Assembly: GCF_003402415.2 (NCBI RefSeq)
Contig: NZ_AP036014.1
Location: forward strand, 2,480,001-2,544,000
Direction: 5' to 3'
Source: Cupidesulfovibrio sp000226255
Lineage (GTDB): Bacteria; Desulfobacterota; Desulfovibrionia; Desulfovibrionales; Desulfovibrionaceae
DNA: 64,000 bases
The position numbers and the translations under genes were made by a program. Below, piece by piece: positions 27,309 to 35,658 of the stretch; position 1 is the first letter of the stretch; each line of letters begins with the position of its first letter. Under the pieces are notes generated by a model, which was given only the letters and a program-made list of their open reading frames with translations, was not told the origin of the DNA and did no database searches.

Positions 27309-28295
27309 ATGTCCTACGCCACCGAACTCTTCACCCAGACCGGCCTTGGCCTGCTTGGCCTGCTGGTGTTCCCGGGCGGGCTGTTCGCCCTGATGGTGGG
27401 CCTGTTCCTGAAGGGACTTGACCGGCGCATCGAGGCGCGCTTGCAGCGCCGCGTCGGCCCGCCCCTGATCCAGCCCTACCTGGATATCGCCAAGCTGTTC
27501 ACCAAGGAAACGGTCATGCCCGCCTCGGCCAACCGGGCCGCCTTCCTGCTGGCCCCGCTGCTGGGGCTGACCGGCATGGCGGTGTGCGCCGCGCTGCTGC
27601 CCGTGCCGGGCGTCAGCGGCGGCCTGCCCGCCATGGGCGACCTGCTGGTGATCTTCTACCTGCTGCCGCTGCCCGCCATCGCGCTGATGGTCGGCGGTTC
27701 CGCCTCCAGCTCGCCGTTCGGGGCCATGGGCTTCTCGCGCGAGATGACCCTGATGTTCGCCTACGAAATGCCGCTGCTGGCCGTGATGCTGGCCGTGGCC
27801 ATGAAGGTGGGCATGGCCACCGGCGGCGGGGCCGAGTTCTCGCTCGCCAACATCGTGAACTATCAACTGACCAACGGCCAGCTGGCCTTCGACCCGGTGA
27901 TGATTCCGGCCCTGCTGGCCTATCTGCTGTTCCTGCCCGGCACCATGGGCACCGTGCCCTTCGACGTGCCCGAGGCCGAAACGGAAATCATCGAAGGCCC
28001 CCTGCTGGAATACTCCGGCCCCGCGCTGGCCTTCTTCCACATCGCCTCGGCGCTCAAGACCGTGGTGGTGCTGGGCCTTGGCGTGGCGCTGTTCCTGCCG
28101 GGCACGGTTCCCGGCGGCATGCTCGCCAACATTCCGTGGTTCGTGCTGAAGTGCGCGGTGCTGATGGCCGTTTCGCTGACGCTGGTCAAGTCCGCCACCG
28201 GGCGCTTCCGCGTGGACCAGGCCTTCACCTTCTACCTCAAGTACCCCTCGGTGCTGGCACTGGCGAGCCTGGTGCTGGCATGGCGGGGCATGTAG
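27309..28295 (+). CDS. cooK: CO-induced hydrogenase membrane subunit CooK (NuoH-like)
   Basis: Predicted 328 residues with about eight membrane helices. The complex-I NuoH hallmarks RRVGPPLIQPYLDIAKLFTKE-like (split here by its length: RRVGPPLIQPYLDIAK then LFTKE) and FDVPEAETEIIEG are present. It links the hydrophilic hydrogenase arm to the proton-pumping arm. The gap after cooM is 3 bases and its ribosome site GGAGGT lies in the cooM end. Confidence 0.92.
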   Translation: MSYATELFTQTGLGLLGLLVFPGGLFALMVGLFLKGLDRRIEARLQRRVGPPLIQPYLDIAKLFTKETVMPASANRAAFLLAPLLGLTGMAVCAALLPVPGVSGGLPAMGDLLVIFYLLPLPAIALMVGGSASSSPFGAMGFSREMTLMFAYEMPLLAVMLAVAMKVGMATGGGAEFSLANIVNYQLTNGQLAFDPVMIPALLAYLLFLPGTMGTVPFDVPEAETEIIEGPLLEYSGPALAFFHIASALKTVVVLGLGVALFLPGTVPGGMLANIPWFVLKCAVLMAVSLTLVKSATGRFRVDQAFTFYLKYPSVLALASLVLAWRGM

Positions 28296-28311
28296 GCGGA
28301 GAGGAAACGAT

Positions 28312-28752
28312 ATGAACTTCCTGAAGAAGCTCTCCGTGCGGTCGCCGTGGCTGTACCGGATCAACGCGGGCTCGTGCAACGGCTGCGACGTGGAACTGGC
28401 CACCACCGCCTGCATCCCCCGCTACGACGTGGAACGCTTGGGCTGCAAGTACTGCGGCAGCCCCCGCCACGCCGACATCGTGCTCATCACCGGGCCGCTG
28501 ACCGCCCGCGTGAAGGACAAGGTGCTGCGCGTGTGGGACGAGATTCCCGAACCCAAGGTCACGGTGGCCGTGGGCATCTGTCCGGTGAGCGGCGGCGTGT
28601 TCCGCGACGGCTATTCCATCGAGGGCCCCATCGACCGTTACATCCCCGTGGACGTCAACGTGCCCGGCTGCCCGCCGCGCCCGCAGGCCATCATCGAAGG
28701 CGTGATCAAGGCCCGCGACGTGTGGATGGCCCGCCTCGGATTGCAGGAGTAA
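28312..28752 (+). CDS. cooL: CO-induced hydrogenase small subunit CooL (NuoB-like)
   Basis: Predicted 146 residues. The cysteines of the proximal [4Fe-4S] cluster are in GSCNGCDVEL, VGICPVSGG and VPGCPPRP. It passes electrons between CooX and the NiFe site of CooH. Compared with soluble hydrogenase small subunits it carries only the proximal cluster, as in Ech-type enzymes. It follows cooK by 16 bases. Confidence 0.94.
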   Translation: MNFLKKLSVRSPWLYRINAGSCNGCDVELATTACIPRYDVERLGCKYCGSPRHADIVLITGPLTARVKDKVLRVWDEIPEPKVTVAVGICPVSGGVFRDGYSIEGPIDRYIPVDVNVPGCPPRPQAIIEGVIKARDVWMARLGLQE

Positions 28753-28755
28753 GCC

Positions 28756-29439
28756 ATGCTGGGATTCCTGAAGATACTCGCCCGCAACGTGGCCCAGGGG
28801 CCGTCCACCGACCCCTTCCCCTTTGCCGAGACGCATACCCCCCGCCGCTTTCGCGGCAAGGTGACCATGGACCCGGCGAAATGCGTGGGCTGCGCCATCT
28901 GCCGCCACGTGTGCGCGGGCGGGGCCATCCGCATCGAGCCGCGCGAAGACCGCAGCGGCTACGACTTCACGGTGTGGCACAACACCTGCGCCCTGTGCGG
29001 GCTGTGCCGCCACTACTGCCCCACCGGGGCCATCACCATGACCAACGACTGGCACAACGCGCACCTGCAGGAACGCAAGTACGAGTGGGCAGAGCACCAC
29101 TACGTGCCCTACCTGCGCTGCACCGGGTGCGACGCGCACATCCGCATGCTGCCGCCGGACCTGGCCACCCGCGTGTACGCCAACCATGCCCACGACCTGG
29201 ACTTCCCGGCGCTGCTGCGCATGTGCCCCAAGTGCCGCCAAGTGGCCGCCGCCACCCGCGCCGCCGCGCTGACCGCGCACGCTGACGAGGCCGCCCCGGC
29301 CGACGCGGGCAACGGCAACGGTTCCCGCCCGGCCGCCAAGGCCGCTGCCGCCAACGAAGAAACCACCCCCGCCACCCCCAACGCGGTGAAGGACGGAGGA
29401 CACAACGATGCTGACACGCCCCGCGCAACTGCAGGCTAA
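28756..29439 (+). CDS. cooX: CO-induced hydrogenase ferredoxin subunit CooX, with Cys-rich extension
   Basis: Predicted 227 residues. Two [4Fe-4S] motifs, CVGCAICRHVC and CALCGLCRHYCP, lie in the first 90 residues. A further CTGC and CPKC about 38 residues apart (residues ~120 and ~157) could bind zinc or another cluster. A low-complexity Ala-rich tail of about 65 residues follows. It feeds electrons toward CooL. The end overlaps the start of cooU by 32 bases. Confidence 0.9.
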   Translation: MLGFLKILARNVAQGPSTDPFPFAETHTPRRFRGKVTMDPAKCVGCAICRHVCAGGAIRIEPREDRSGYDFTVWHNTCALCGLCRHYCPTGAITMTNDWHNAHLQERKYEWAEHHYVPYLRCTGCDAHIRMLPPDLATRVYANHAHDLDFPALLRMCPKCRQVAAATRAAALTAHADEAAPADAGNGNGSRPAAKAAAANEETTPATPNAVKDGGHNDADTPRATAG

Positions 29440-30031
29440 GGCGCTGCTCGACGGGCGGCTGCCCGCCGTTGCGGGCGCCGAGATATCCTGGACCGAGGAC
29501 GCCCACGGCAACATCTACGGCTGGCTGGTGCTGGACGAGGCCCCGCGCCTTGCCGCCCTGGCCCCGGCCATGGCCCGCTGCCGCCTGCGCCTGTGCACCA
29601 TGACCGCCTACGACCCCGAGCGCGATCCGGCCAACCCGCAGCGCGCCATCGCCTACCACTTCGACCTGGACGGCCTGACCTTCACGGTCACCGCGCCGCT
29701 GGTCATGCCCGAAGCGGATGAGAACGGCGACGTGACCGGCAGGCCCGAGGTGCCCTCCATCACCCCGTGGTTCCGCAACGCCGACTGGAACGAACGCGAG
29801 TTCATGGAAATGTACGACATCGCGGTCACCGGCCACCCCAACCCCAGGCGGCTGTTCCTGGACGAGCGGCTGGACGCGGGCGTCATGGGCCAGATGATCC
29901 CCCTCTCCACCATGATGAACGGCGCATCCACGCAAGACCTGTGGGAGCGCATCATGTCGGCGAATCTGCCCGAGGGCACCACCGTTGCCACCGCCGTCAC
30001 CGCCGCCACCAGCGAGGAGACCCAGGCATGA
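29408..30031 (+). CDS. cooU: CO-induced hydrogenase subunit CooU (NuoC-like)
   Basis: Predicted 207 residues. The NuoC signature is visible in ITPWFRNADWNEREFMEMYD and TGHPNPRRLFLDE. It is a structural subunit that packs against CooH. It begins inside the end of cooX (32-base overlap) and its stop overlaps the cooH start as ATGA, so these genes are translationally coupled. Confidence 0.92.
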   Translation: MLTRPAQLQAKALLDGRLPAVAGAEISWTEDAHGNIYGWLVLDEAPRLAALAPAMARCRLRLCTMTAYDPERDPANPQRAIAYHFDLDGLTFTVTAPLVMPEADENGDVTGRPEVPSITPWFRNADWNEREFMEMYDIAVTGHPNPRRLFLDERLDAGVMGQMIPLSTMMNGASTQDLWERIMSANLPEGTTVATAVTAATSEETQA

Positions 30032-31161
30032 GCGCCCCCGTCCATACTCCCCACATAGACGACCACGTGAACACCGACCCGCGCGCGGGTTTCACCCTGC
30101 CCGTGGGGCCGCTGCACGTGGCCCTTGAAGAACCCATGTACTTCCGCGTGAGCGTGGAAGGCGAAACCGTGAAGCATGTCGAGATCACCGCCGGGCACGT
30201 GCACCGGGGCATGGAAGCGCTGGCCCTGCGGCGCAACCTGTTCCAGAACATCGTGCTCACCGAGCGGGTGTGCTCGCTGTGCTCCAACAGCCACCCCTTC
30301 ACCTACTGCATGGCGGTGGAAAACCTGGCGGGCATCGTGGTGCCCGAGCGGGCCCGCTACCTGCGCTCCATGGCCGAAGAAATCAAGCGCATCGCCTCGC
30401 ACCTGTTCAACGTGGCCATTCTCGCGCACATCATCGGCTTCAAGTCGCTGTTCATGCACGTGATGGAAGTGCGCGAGATCATGCAGGACATCAAGGAGAC
30501 GGTGTACGGCAACCGCATGGACCTCGCCGCCAACTGCATCGGCGGCGTGAAGTACGACGTGGATGCCGATCTGCTCACCTTCCTGACCCGCAACCTGGAC
30601 CGCGTGCAGAAGCACGTGGAAGAAATCTACAACATCTACCGCAACGATCCCATGGTGCGCGGCCGTACCGTGGGCGTGGGCATGCTGCCGCAGGACAAGG
30701 CGCTGGAATACGCCGTTGTCGGCCCCGTGGCGCGCGGCAGCGGCCTTGCCGTGGACATCCGCAAGGACGTGCCCCACGCCGCCTACCCCCGCCTGGCCTT
30801 CGACGTGATCACCGAAACCGGCTGCGACGTGCATTCGCGCGCCATGATCCGCCTGCGAGAAGCCCTGGAATCCATCAGCCTGGTGCGCCAGTGCGCCCGC
30901 GACCTGCCCGGCGGCGATACGGTGGCCCGGCTGCCGGAAATCCCGGCGGGCGAGGCCGTGGCCCGCAGCGAGGCCCCGCGCGGCGAGCTGATCTACTTCC
31001 TGCGCACCGACGGCACCGACGTGCCCAACCGCCTGAAGTGGCGCGTGCCTTCGTACATGAACTGGGACGCGCTGGGCGTGATGATGCACGACTGCAAGGT
31101 TTCGGACGTGCCGCTCATCGTCAACTCCATCGACCCGTGCATCTCGTGCACCGAACGTTAA
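30028..31161 (+). CDS. cooH: CO-induced hydrogenase catalytic large subunit CooH
   Basis: Predicted 377 residues. The four NiFe ligands are in RVCSLCSNSHPF near the N terminus and DPCISCTER at the C terminus. The protein ends three residues after the last Cys, so no C-terminal peptide needs removal, as reported for CooH-type subunits. It reduces protons to H2 or the reverse, driving or using the ion gradient through CooM/CooK. NuoD-like segments such as MAEEIKRIASHLFNVAI are present. Confidence 0.96.
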   Translation: MSAPVHTPHIDDHVNTDPRAGFTLPVGPLHVALEEPMYFRVSVEGETVKHVEITAGHVHRGMEALALRRNLFQNIVLTERVCSLCSNSHPFTYCMAVENLAGIVVPERARYLRSMAEEIKRIASHLFNVAILAHIIGFKSLFMHVMEVREIMQDIKETVYGNRMDLAANCIGGVKYDVDADLLTFLTRNLDRVQKHVEEIYNIYRNDPMVRGRTVGVGMLPQDKALEYAVVGPVARGSGLAVDIRKDVPHAAYPRLAFDVITETGCDVHSRAMIRLREALESISLVRQCARDLPGGDTVARLPEIPAGEAVARSEAPRGELIYFLRTDGTDVPNRLKWRVPSYMNWDALGVMMHDCKVSDVPLIVNSIDPCISCTER

Positions 31162-31199
31162 CAACGCGACACGATACGGAATAACGGAGACAGGCGGTC

Positions 31200-31586
31200 A
31201 TGCACGAATCGTCCATCGTCGAAGGCATCCTGCGCATCGTCTCGGAAGAGGCGACGCGCCACGGCGCACCCCGCATCAGCCGGGTGAACCTTGCCGTGGG
31301 CCTTCTGGCGTGCGTCGAGGAGCGCACCCTGACCGCCTGTTTCGAACTGCTGGCCGAAGGGACGCCCGCCGAGGGCGCGCCGCTGGACGTGCAACTGCTG
31401 CCCCTGCGCGGCGACTGCCCCACCTGCGGCGATGTGGAAACCCGCAAGCGGAAATTCTCCTGCCCTTCATGCGGCGGCGACGCCGTGCACTGGACCGGCG
31501 GCAGGGAACTGTACATCGCAAGCATAGAAGTGCCCGGCCCGGATGCCACCGACCTTCCGGCAGCGGCGCAAACCACGGAAGGATAG
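31200..31586 (+). CDS. hypA: Hydrogenase nickel-insertion protein HypA (operon copy)
   Basis: Predicted 128 residues. The N-terminal MHESS holds the nickel-binding His2. Zinc cysteines are CPTC and CPSC, about 16 residues apart. It delivers nickel to the large subunit. It sits between cooH and cooF, 38 bases after cooH and 4 before cooF. A second hypA occurs at 55870. Confidence 0.94.
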   Translation: MHESSIVEGILRIVSEEATRHGAPRISRVNLAVGLLACVEERTLTACFELLAEGTPAEGAPLDVQLLPLRGDCPTCGDVETRKRKFSCPSCGGDAVHWTGGRELYIASIEVPGPDATDLPAAAQTTEG

Positions 31587-31590
31587 CACC

Positions 31591-32127
31591 ATGACCAATT
31601 CGCTCATGCGGTACGTCGTCTTCGCTGAGGCCGACAAGTGCAAGGCATGCAAGAAGTGCGAACTCGCCTGCATTGCCTCGCACAACAACATGACCATCAA
31701 GGAGGCGGTGAAGAAGCGTAACCTCTTCCAGCCCCGCGTGCACGTCATCAAGACCGACAGCGTCAAGATGCCCGTGCAGTGCCGCCAGTGCGCCGATGCC
31801 CCCTGCGCCCGCGTGTGCCCCACCGACGCGCTGGTCCAGGAAGACGGCGTGGTGGTGATGCGCCAGCAGTACTGCGCCGCCTGCCAACTGTGCGTCATGG
31901 CCTGCCCCTACGGCGCCATCGAGCTGTCCTTCATCGGCCTGCCCGAGGAAGGCGCGGCCGACGCCGCCCAGCCCGCGCAGTCCCGCCGTGAGGTGGCCGT
32001 GCGCTGCGACGTGTGCGCCGACTGGCGCGCCAAGGAAGGCAAGGACCAGGGCGCCTGCGTGGAAGCCTGCCCGGTGAAGGCCCTGCACATGGTCACCATT
32101 GACGAATACCGCGCCATGCAGCGTTAG
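31591..32127 (+). CDS. cooF: Iron-sulfur electron carrier CooF
   Basis: Predicted 178 residues with four cysteine groups for [4Fe-4S] clusters: CKACKKCELAC, CRQCADAPCARVCP, CAACQLCVMACPYG and CDVC...CVEACP. In CO oxidisers CooF takes electrons from CO dehydrogenase to the CooLH hydrogenase. No cooS lies here, so its donor must be encoded elsewhere or be different. It is the last gene of the operon. Confidence 0.93.
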   Translation: MTNSLMRYVVFAEADKCKACKKCELACIASHNNMTIKEAVKKRNLFQPRVHVIKTDSVKMPVQCRQCADAPCARVCPTDALVQEDGVVVMRQQYCAACQLCVMACPYGAIELSFIGLPEEGAADAAQPAQSRREVAVRCDVCADWRAKEGKDQGACVEACPVKALHMVTIDEYRAMQR

Positions 32128-32152
32128 CGGCCGCCTGACAAGAAATGCCCAC

Positions 32153-32183
32153 AACGGGGCGGGATACTCCCGCCCCGTTTTTT
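32153..32183 (+). terminator. Terminator of the coo operon
   Basis: AACGGGGCGGGA and TCCCGCCCCGTT form a perfect 12-bp stem with loop TAC, followed by TTTT, 25 bases after the cooF stop. Confidence 0.93.
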
Positions 32184-32323
32184 CGCGCCGGGGCCTGTGG
32201 CGACAGCAAAGACAGCGCGACGAATCGTCACATACCCTCGCCCCGCGGCTGCGCCCCTGCCCACCCCGCGCTGTTTAGACGCTCAACATGCTGTCACAAA
32301 AGGACTTCTTCCAAGTTTCTCCG

Positions 32324-32367
32324 TCGTCACCATTCCGTAACAAAGCCGCGTTATTTCGTGACGAAAT
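32324..32367. promoter_or_regulatory. Pho-box-like repeat and palindrome before the phosphate operon
   Basis: TCGTCAC (32324-32330) and CCGTAAC (32335-32341) are spaced 11 bases start to start, like a weak Pho box (CTGTCAT repeats). A perfect palindrome ATTTCGT-G-ACGAAAT follows at 32353-32367. Either could control the DUF47-Pit pair. The rest of 32184-32566 shows no gene. Confidence 0.3.
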
Positions 32368-32566
32368 GATGACATCGCCGGTTGCCCGGACGCAGGGGGA
32401 AGAGTAGAATTCCCGCGGTCCCGACCGGCCTTTTTTGCGCACGGCGACGGTGCGCATCCGTTCACCCGGCGGGGCCGCCCTCGTGGCCCCATCCGCGACA
32501 GCATCCGTGACCACCTTCGTGGCGGGCACCCCGCCGACCGCCAAACGACAACACCGGAGCCACCGC

Positions 32567-33196
32567 ATGGCCTTCACCCTGTTCCCCAAGACCGTCCGCT
32601 TCTTTGAACTGCTAAGCCGCCAGAATGCCATGCTGGTGGAGGCGGCCGACTTGCTCACCCGCATCCTGGAGGATTTCGGCAAGGTTGACGACGCCTGCAA
32701 GCGCGTGAACCTGGTCGAGGTGGAGGCCGACGAGTTGTGCCGCGAAATCTCGCGCCAGCTCTCGCTCACCTTCATCACCCCCATCGACCGCGAAGACATC
32801 TACCGCCTGAACCTGGCGCAGGAAGACTCCATCAATCTCATCAAGGGCATCGCCACCCGCGCGCGGCTGTACGGGTTCACCTACATCCGCTTTCCTGCCC
32901 GCAAGATGGTCCGCAACCTGCGCGAGATGTGCGCCGTCACCGGCGAGATGATCTGCTGCCTGAAGGACAAGACCGACGTTGCCTCACAGGTCAAGCAGCT
33001 GAAGGCCATCAAGGGCGAATGCGAGATGCTGCTGGGCACCGGCCTTGCCGAACTGCACGACACGGAAAATCTCGACATGCGCGCCGTGGTGGACATCATG
33101 AAGTGGACCCAGGTGTACGACCGCATCGAGCTGGCCGTGGAACGCCTGGACGATCTCGCGGACGCCATCGAGGAAGTGGTGCTGAAGAATGCTTGA
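32567..33196 (+). CDS. DUF47/PhoU-like phosphate transport regulator
   Basis: Predicted 209 residues, all helical, with the DUF47 layout: SRQNAMLVEAADLLTRILED, then EVEADELCREISRQLSLTFI and the typical TPIDREDIYRLN. It pairs with low-affinity phosphate transporters and probably tunes their activity. Its last 8 bases overlap the pit gene, so the two are translated together. Confidence 0.93.
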   Translation: MAFTLFPKTVRFFELLSRQNAMLVEAADLLTRILEDFGKVDDACKRVNLVEVEADELCREISRQLSLTFITPIDREDIYRLNLAQEDSINLIKGIATRARLYGFTYIRFPARKMVRNLREMCAVTGEMICCLKDKTDVASQVKQLKAIKGECEMLLGTGLAELHDTENLDMRAVVDIMKWTQVYDRIELAVERLDDLADAIEEVVLKNA

Positions 33197-34199
33197 GATA
33201 CCGGTGCTGCTCGTCGTCATCGTCATCGTCGCGCTGATCTTCGACTTCACCAATGGGGCGCACGATTGCGCCAACGCCATCGCCACCGTGGTTTCCACCA
33301 AGGTGCTTTCCCCGCGCACCGCCGTGGCCATGGCCGCCGTGCTGAACCTTTTCGGGGCCATGCTGGGCGAAGAGGTGGCGCACACCCTGGGCCAGGGCAT
33401 CGTGAACACCAACATGGTCACGGGCAGCCAGACCCTGGTGCTGGCCGCGCTCATCGGGGCCATCGTCTGGAACCTGATCACCTGGTACTACGGCCTGCCT
33501 TCCTCCTCGTCGCATGCGCTCATCGGGGGGTTGATGGGGGCTGCCATCACCCACGCGGGGTTCAGCACCCTGAACGCCATGTCCATCGTCAAGAAGATCC
33601 TGCTGCCGCTGGTGCTCTCGCCCCTGGCGGGCTTTGCCGTCAGCTACGCCTGCATGATGCTGCTGATGCTGCTGTTCTGGCGCACCAACCGGCGCACGGT
33701 GACGCGCTCGTTCGAGAAGCTGCAGATCGTCTCCTCGGCGTTCATGGCCACCAGCCACGGCCTCAATGACGCGCAGAAAACCATGGGCGTCATCACCCTG
33801 GCCCTGTTCCTGTTCCACCAGATCGACACCATCCACGTGCCGCTGTGGGTCAAGCTGTCGTGCGCCATGGCCATGGCCCTGGGCACCGCACTTGGCGGCT
33901 GGAAGATCGTGAAAACCATGGGGCACAAGATATTCAAACTGGAACCGGTGCACGGCTTCGCGGCAGAAACCTCCGCCGCCGTGGTCATCACCGGGGCCTC
34001 GCTGATGGGCGCACCCATCTCCACCACCCACACCATCACCGCCTGCGTGTTCGGCGTGGGGGCCACCAAGCGCCTGTCCGCCGTACGCTGGGGCATCGCG
34101 GGCAACCTGGTGGTGGCGTGGATACTCACCATTCCCGCCGCAGCCACCATGGCCTCCATCAGCTTCCTGATCCTGGAGTTGCTGGGCATCGCCGACTAG
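33189..34199 (+). CDS. pit: Inorganic phosphate transporter of the PiT family
   Basis: Predicted 336 residues with about ten membrane helices. The two PHO4 signatures are FTNGAHDCANAIATVVST and TSHGLNDAQKTMGVIT. It moves phosphate (as metal-phosphate) with cations across the inner membrane. Its start lies inside the DUF47 gene. Confidence 0.94.
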   Translation: MLEIPVLLVVIVIVALIFDFTNGAHDCANAIATVVSTKVLSPRTAVAMAAVLNLFGAMLGEEVAHTLGQGIVNTNMVTGSQTLVLAALIGAIVWNLITWYYGLPSSSSHALIGGLMGAAITHAGFSTLNAMSIVKKILLPLVLSPLAGFAVSYACMMLLMLLFWRTNRRTVTRSFEKLQIVSSAFMATSHGLNDAQKTMGVITLALFLFHQIDTIHVPLWVKLSCAMAMALGTALGGWKIVKTMGHKIFKLEPVHGFAAETSAAVVITGASLMGAPISTTHTITACVFGVGATKRLSAVRWGIAGNLVVAWILTIPAAATMASISFLILELLGIAD

Positions 34200-34226
34200 T
34201 CGGCACGCCGCGAACCACAAGCGTAC

Positions 34227-34253
34227 AAGGGGCTCCCGCGGGGAGCCCCTTTG
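34227..34253 (+). terminator. Terminator after pit
   Basis: AAGGGGCTCCC and GGGAGCCCCTT form an 11-bp perfect stem with loop GCG, followed by T, 27 bases after the pit stop. Confidence 0.85.
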
Positions 34254-34329
34254 CATTTCCGCCGCCCAAACAGCAAACGGCCCCCCTCCCGCGCGCGTCG
34301 GCGTCCACACCCCGGCCCAGAAACGCAAC

Positions 34330-34360
34330 ACGGCCCGCGACCATGAAGATCGCGGGCCGT
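34330..34360 (-). terminator. Hairpin terminator of the DksA-type zinc protein gene
   Basis: ACGGCCCGCGA and TCGCGGGCCGT form an 11-bp perfect stem with a 9-base loop, 34 bases beyond the minus-strand stop codon. Confidence 0.65.
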
Positions 34361-34394
34361 TCGGTGAACCGTTCGGGGATGACCGGGATTCGGG

Positions 34395-34619
34395 CTAGCT
34401 GCCCGCTTCCATCTCTTCCTGACAGGCCTTGCACAATCCCACGCCCGGCACGGCGGCCAGCCGGGCTGGGGGGATGGGTTCGCCGCACTCGCGGCAGCAG
34501 GCAACGCCGTCGATCCATTCGGGCCCCTCGCCCCCCTGTGCGGCGGCGCTCCGCGCACGGGACAAGGCGGCTTCGCGTTCCAGCCGCTCCAGTTCCTGGG
34601 CCTGATCGAAAATATCCAT
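34395..34619 (-). CDS. DksA/TraR-type C4 zinc-finger protein
   Basis: Predicted 74 residues. A short helix with Glu/Arg (MDIFDQAQELEREA-like start) is followed by the C4 zinc finger CRECGEPIPPARLAAVPG...CKAC. Members of the small TraR/YbiI branch can modulate RNA polymerase with ppGpp-like effects; here the function is inferred from family only. The start at 34619 has AGGAGGT upstream. Confidence 0.85.
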   Translation of the reverse strand: MDIFDQAQELERLEREAALSRARSAAAQGGEGPEWIDGVACCRECGEPIPPARLAAVPGVGLCKACQEEMEAGS

Positions 34620-34771
34620 GAGACCTCCTGTTGTCCCGATCCGCTCCCTGTCAGCGCTACGTCCGCCCCCCCTCGGCGCGGGCACTGCCCGCGCGCATCC
34701 GGCCTGACCGCATCAGCCGTCGTTGTTCCGGTTCTTCCCGCCCCTTCGCCCCTGTGCCCGTTCGGACCTTC

Positions 34772-35296
34772 CTAGCCGACCTGCCAGTCAAGGCCCCGCC
34801 CGCCGATGGCCGCCACGGCAAGGGCATCCACCCGCACCTTGGCCACGGCCTTGACCATGGCGGTGGCCGCGCCCGGAACGGCTATGCCCGGCATGTGCGC
34901 ATCCTCCGGAAACAACGCGGCGAAGGCGCCGGGTTGCAGCAGCACGCGCGTGCAGGGCCGCCCCGTCACGGAAAAGAACCGAACGTCCCGGTCTTCCGCA
35001 TAGGGGCCTTGGGCCTCCAGGCCGGACAGCGGCGTCCAGTCCAACCATTCCATACCCGAAAGAACGTACTGGATGTCAATATGCCTGCGGTGGGCCTCCA
35101 GTCGGCCGCTGCCTTCAGGCTTGGCGTCGTAGCGCCCCACTTCCACGTACACGCTGCCCTCGGGCGCATCGGCGCAGGACACCGGATGGCGGCCGGAAGC
35201 CACGTCGGTCGCAAGGTTCGACAGAAAGGCGAAAGCCGCCCGCCAGGCGGGACCCAGGTCATAGCGCATCCAAGTATCCAGCGTGCCGATTATCAT
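34772..35296 (-). CDS. YhcH/YjgK/YiaL family cupin-like protein
   Basis: Predicted 174 residues. Family landmarks are EAHRRHIDIQYVLSGMEWLD and AALFPEDAHMPGIAV, which place the metal-binding His and Glu residues. Relatives occur in sialic acid and sugar-acid clusters, but no such genes lie nearby, so the substrate is unknown. GGAGGAAACA precedes the ATG at 35296. Confidence 0.88.
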   Translation of the reverse strand: MIIGTLDTWMRYDLGPAWRAAFAFLSNLATDVASGRHPVSCADAPEGSVYVEVGRYDAKPEGSGRLEAHRRHIDIQYVLSGMEWLDWTPLSGLEAQGPYAEDRDVRFFSVTGRPCTRVLLQPGAFAALFPEDAHMPGIAVPGAATAMVKAVAKVRVDALAVAAIGGRGLDWQVG

Positions 35297-35466
35297 TGTT
35301 TCCTCCGGCGAGGCGATGTTCCATCATTCTGGCGGCGGACCATATAGCGTCGCCGGGCGGCGTGCAACCCTGCCGCGCATTGACGCACCACGTCACCGCA
35401 ACAAGAACGCCACACGCCCGCCGCACGAGCCCAACTCTTTATCGTTATAGTGCCACCTACAAAACT

Positions 35467-35487
35467 TATAATATGCACAGGTGCATA
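35467..35487 (+). promoter_or_regulatory. -10 box with adjoining palindrome before the chemoreceptor gene
   Basis: A perfect TATAAT lies at 35467-35472 in an AT-rich patch, and TATGCAC-AG-GTGCATA (35472-35487) is a perfect 7-base-arm inverted repeat sharing its last base. The -35 is weak (TTATAG, 16 bases upstream). The gap 35297-35646 holds no gene; it separates the divergent YhcH-family and chemoreceptor genes. Confidence 0.45.
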
Positions 35488-35658
35488 GCCCTTGCCAATA
35501 TCCATGAATATGGGCATGAAGGCCGCGCGGCGTTCGGGAGCGGCTGGGGAGCCATTCGGATGCCGCAAGCGGGCACACACTCCTCGCAATCCCGCGTCAC
35601 GCGACGGAAGGGTTAACGGCGGGCCAACCGTAAACATCCAGTCGCCATGGGGGGCTCC

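Noticed and set aside
25023..28415. 1130-codon minus-strand frame over the hydrogenase operon
   Set aside because: It is antisense to cooM and cooK, His/Gln-rich, with no recognisable domain.
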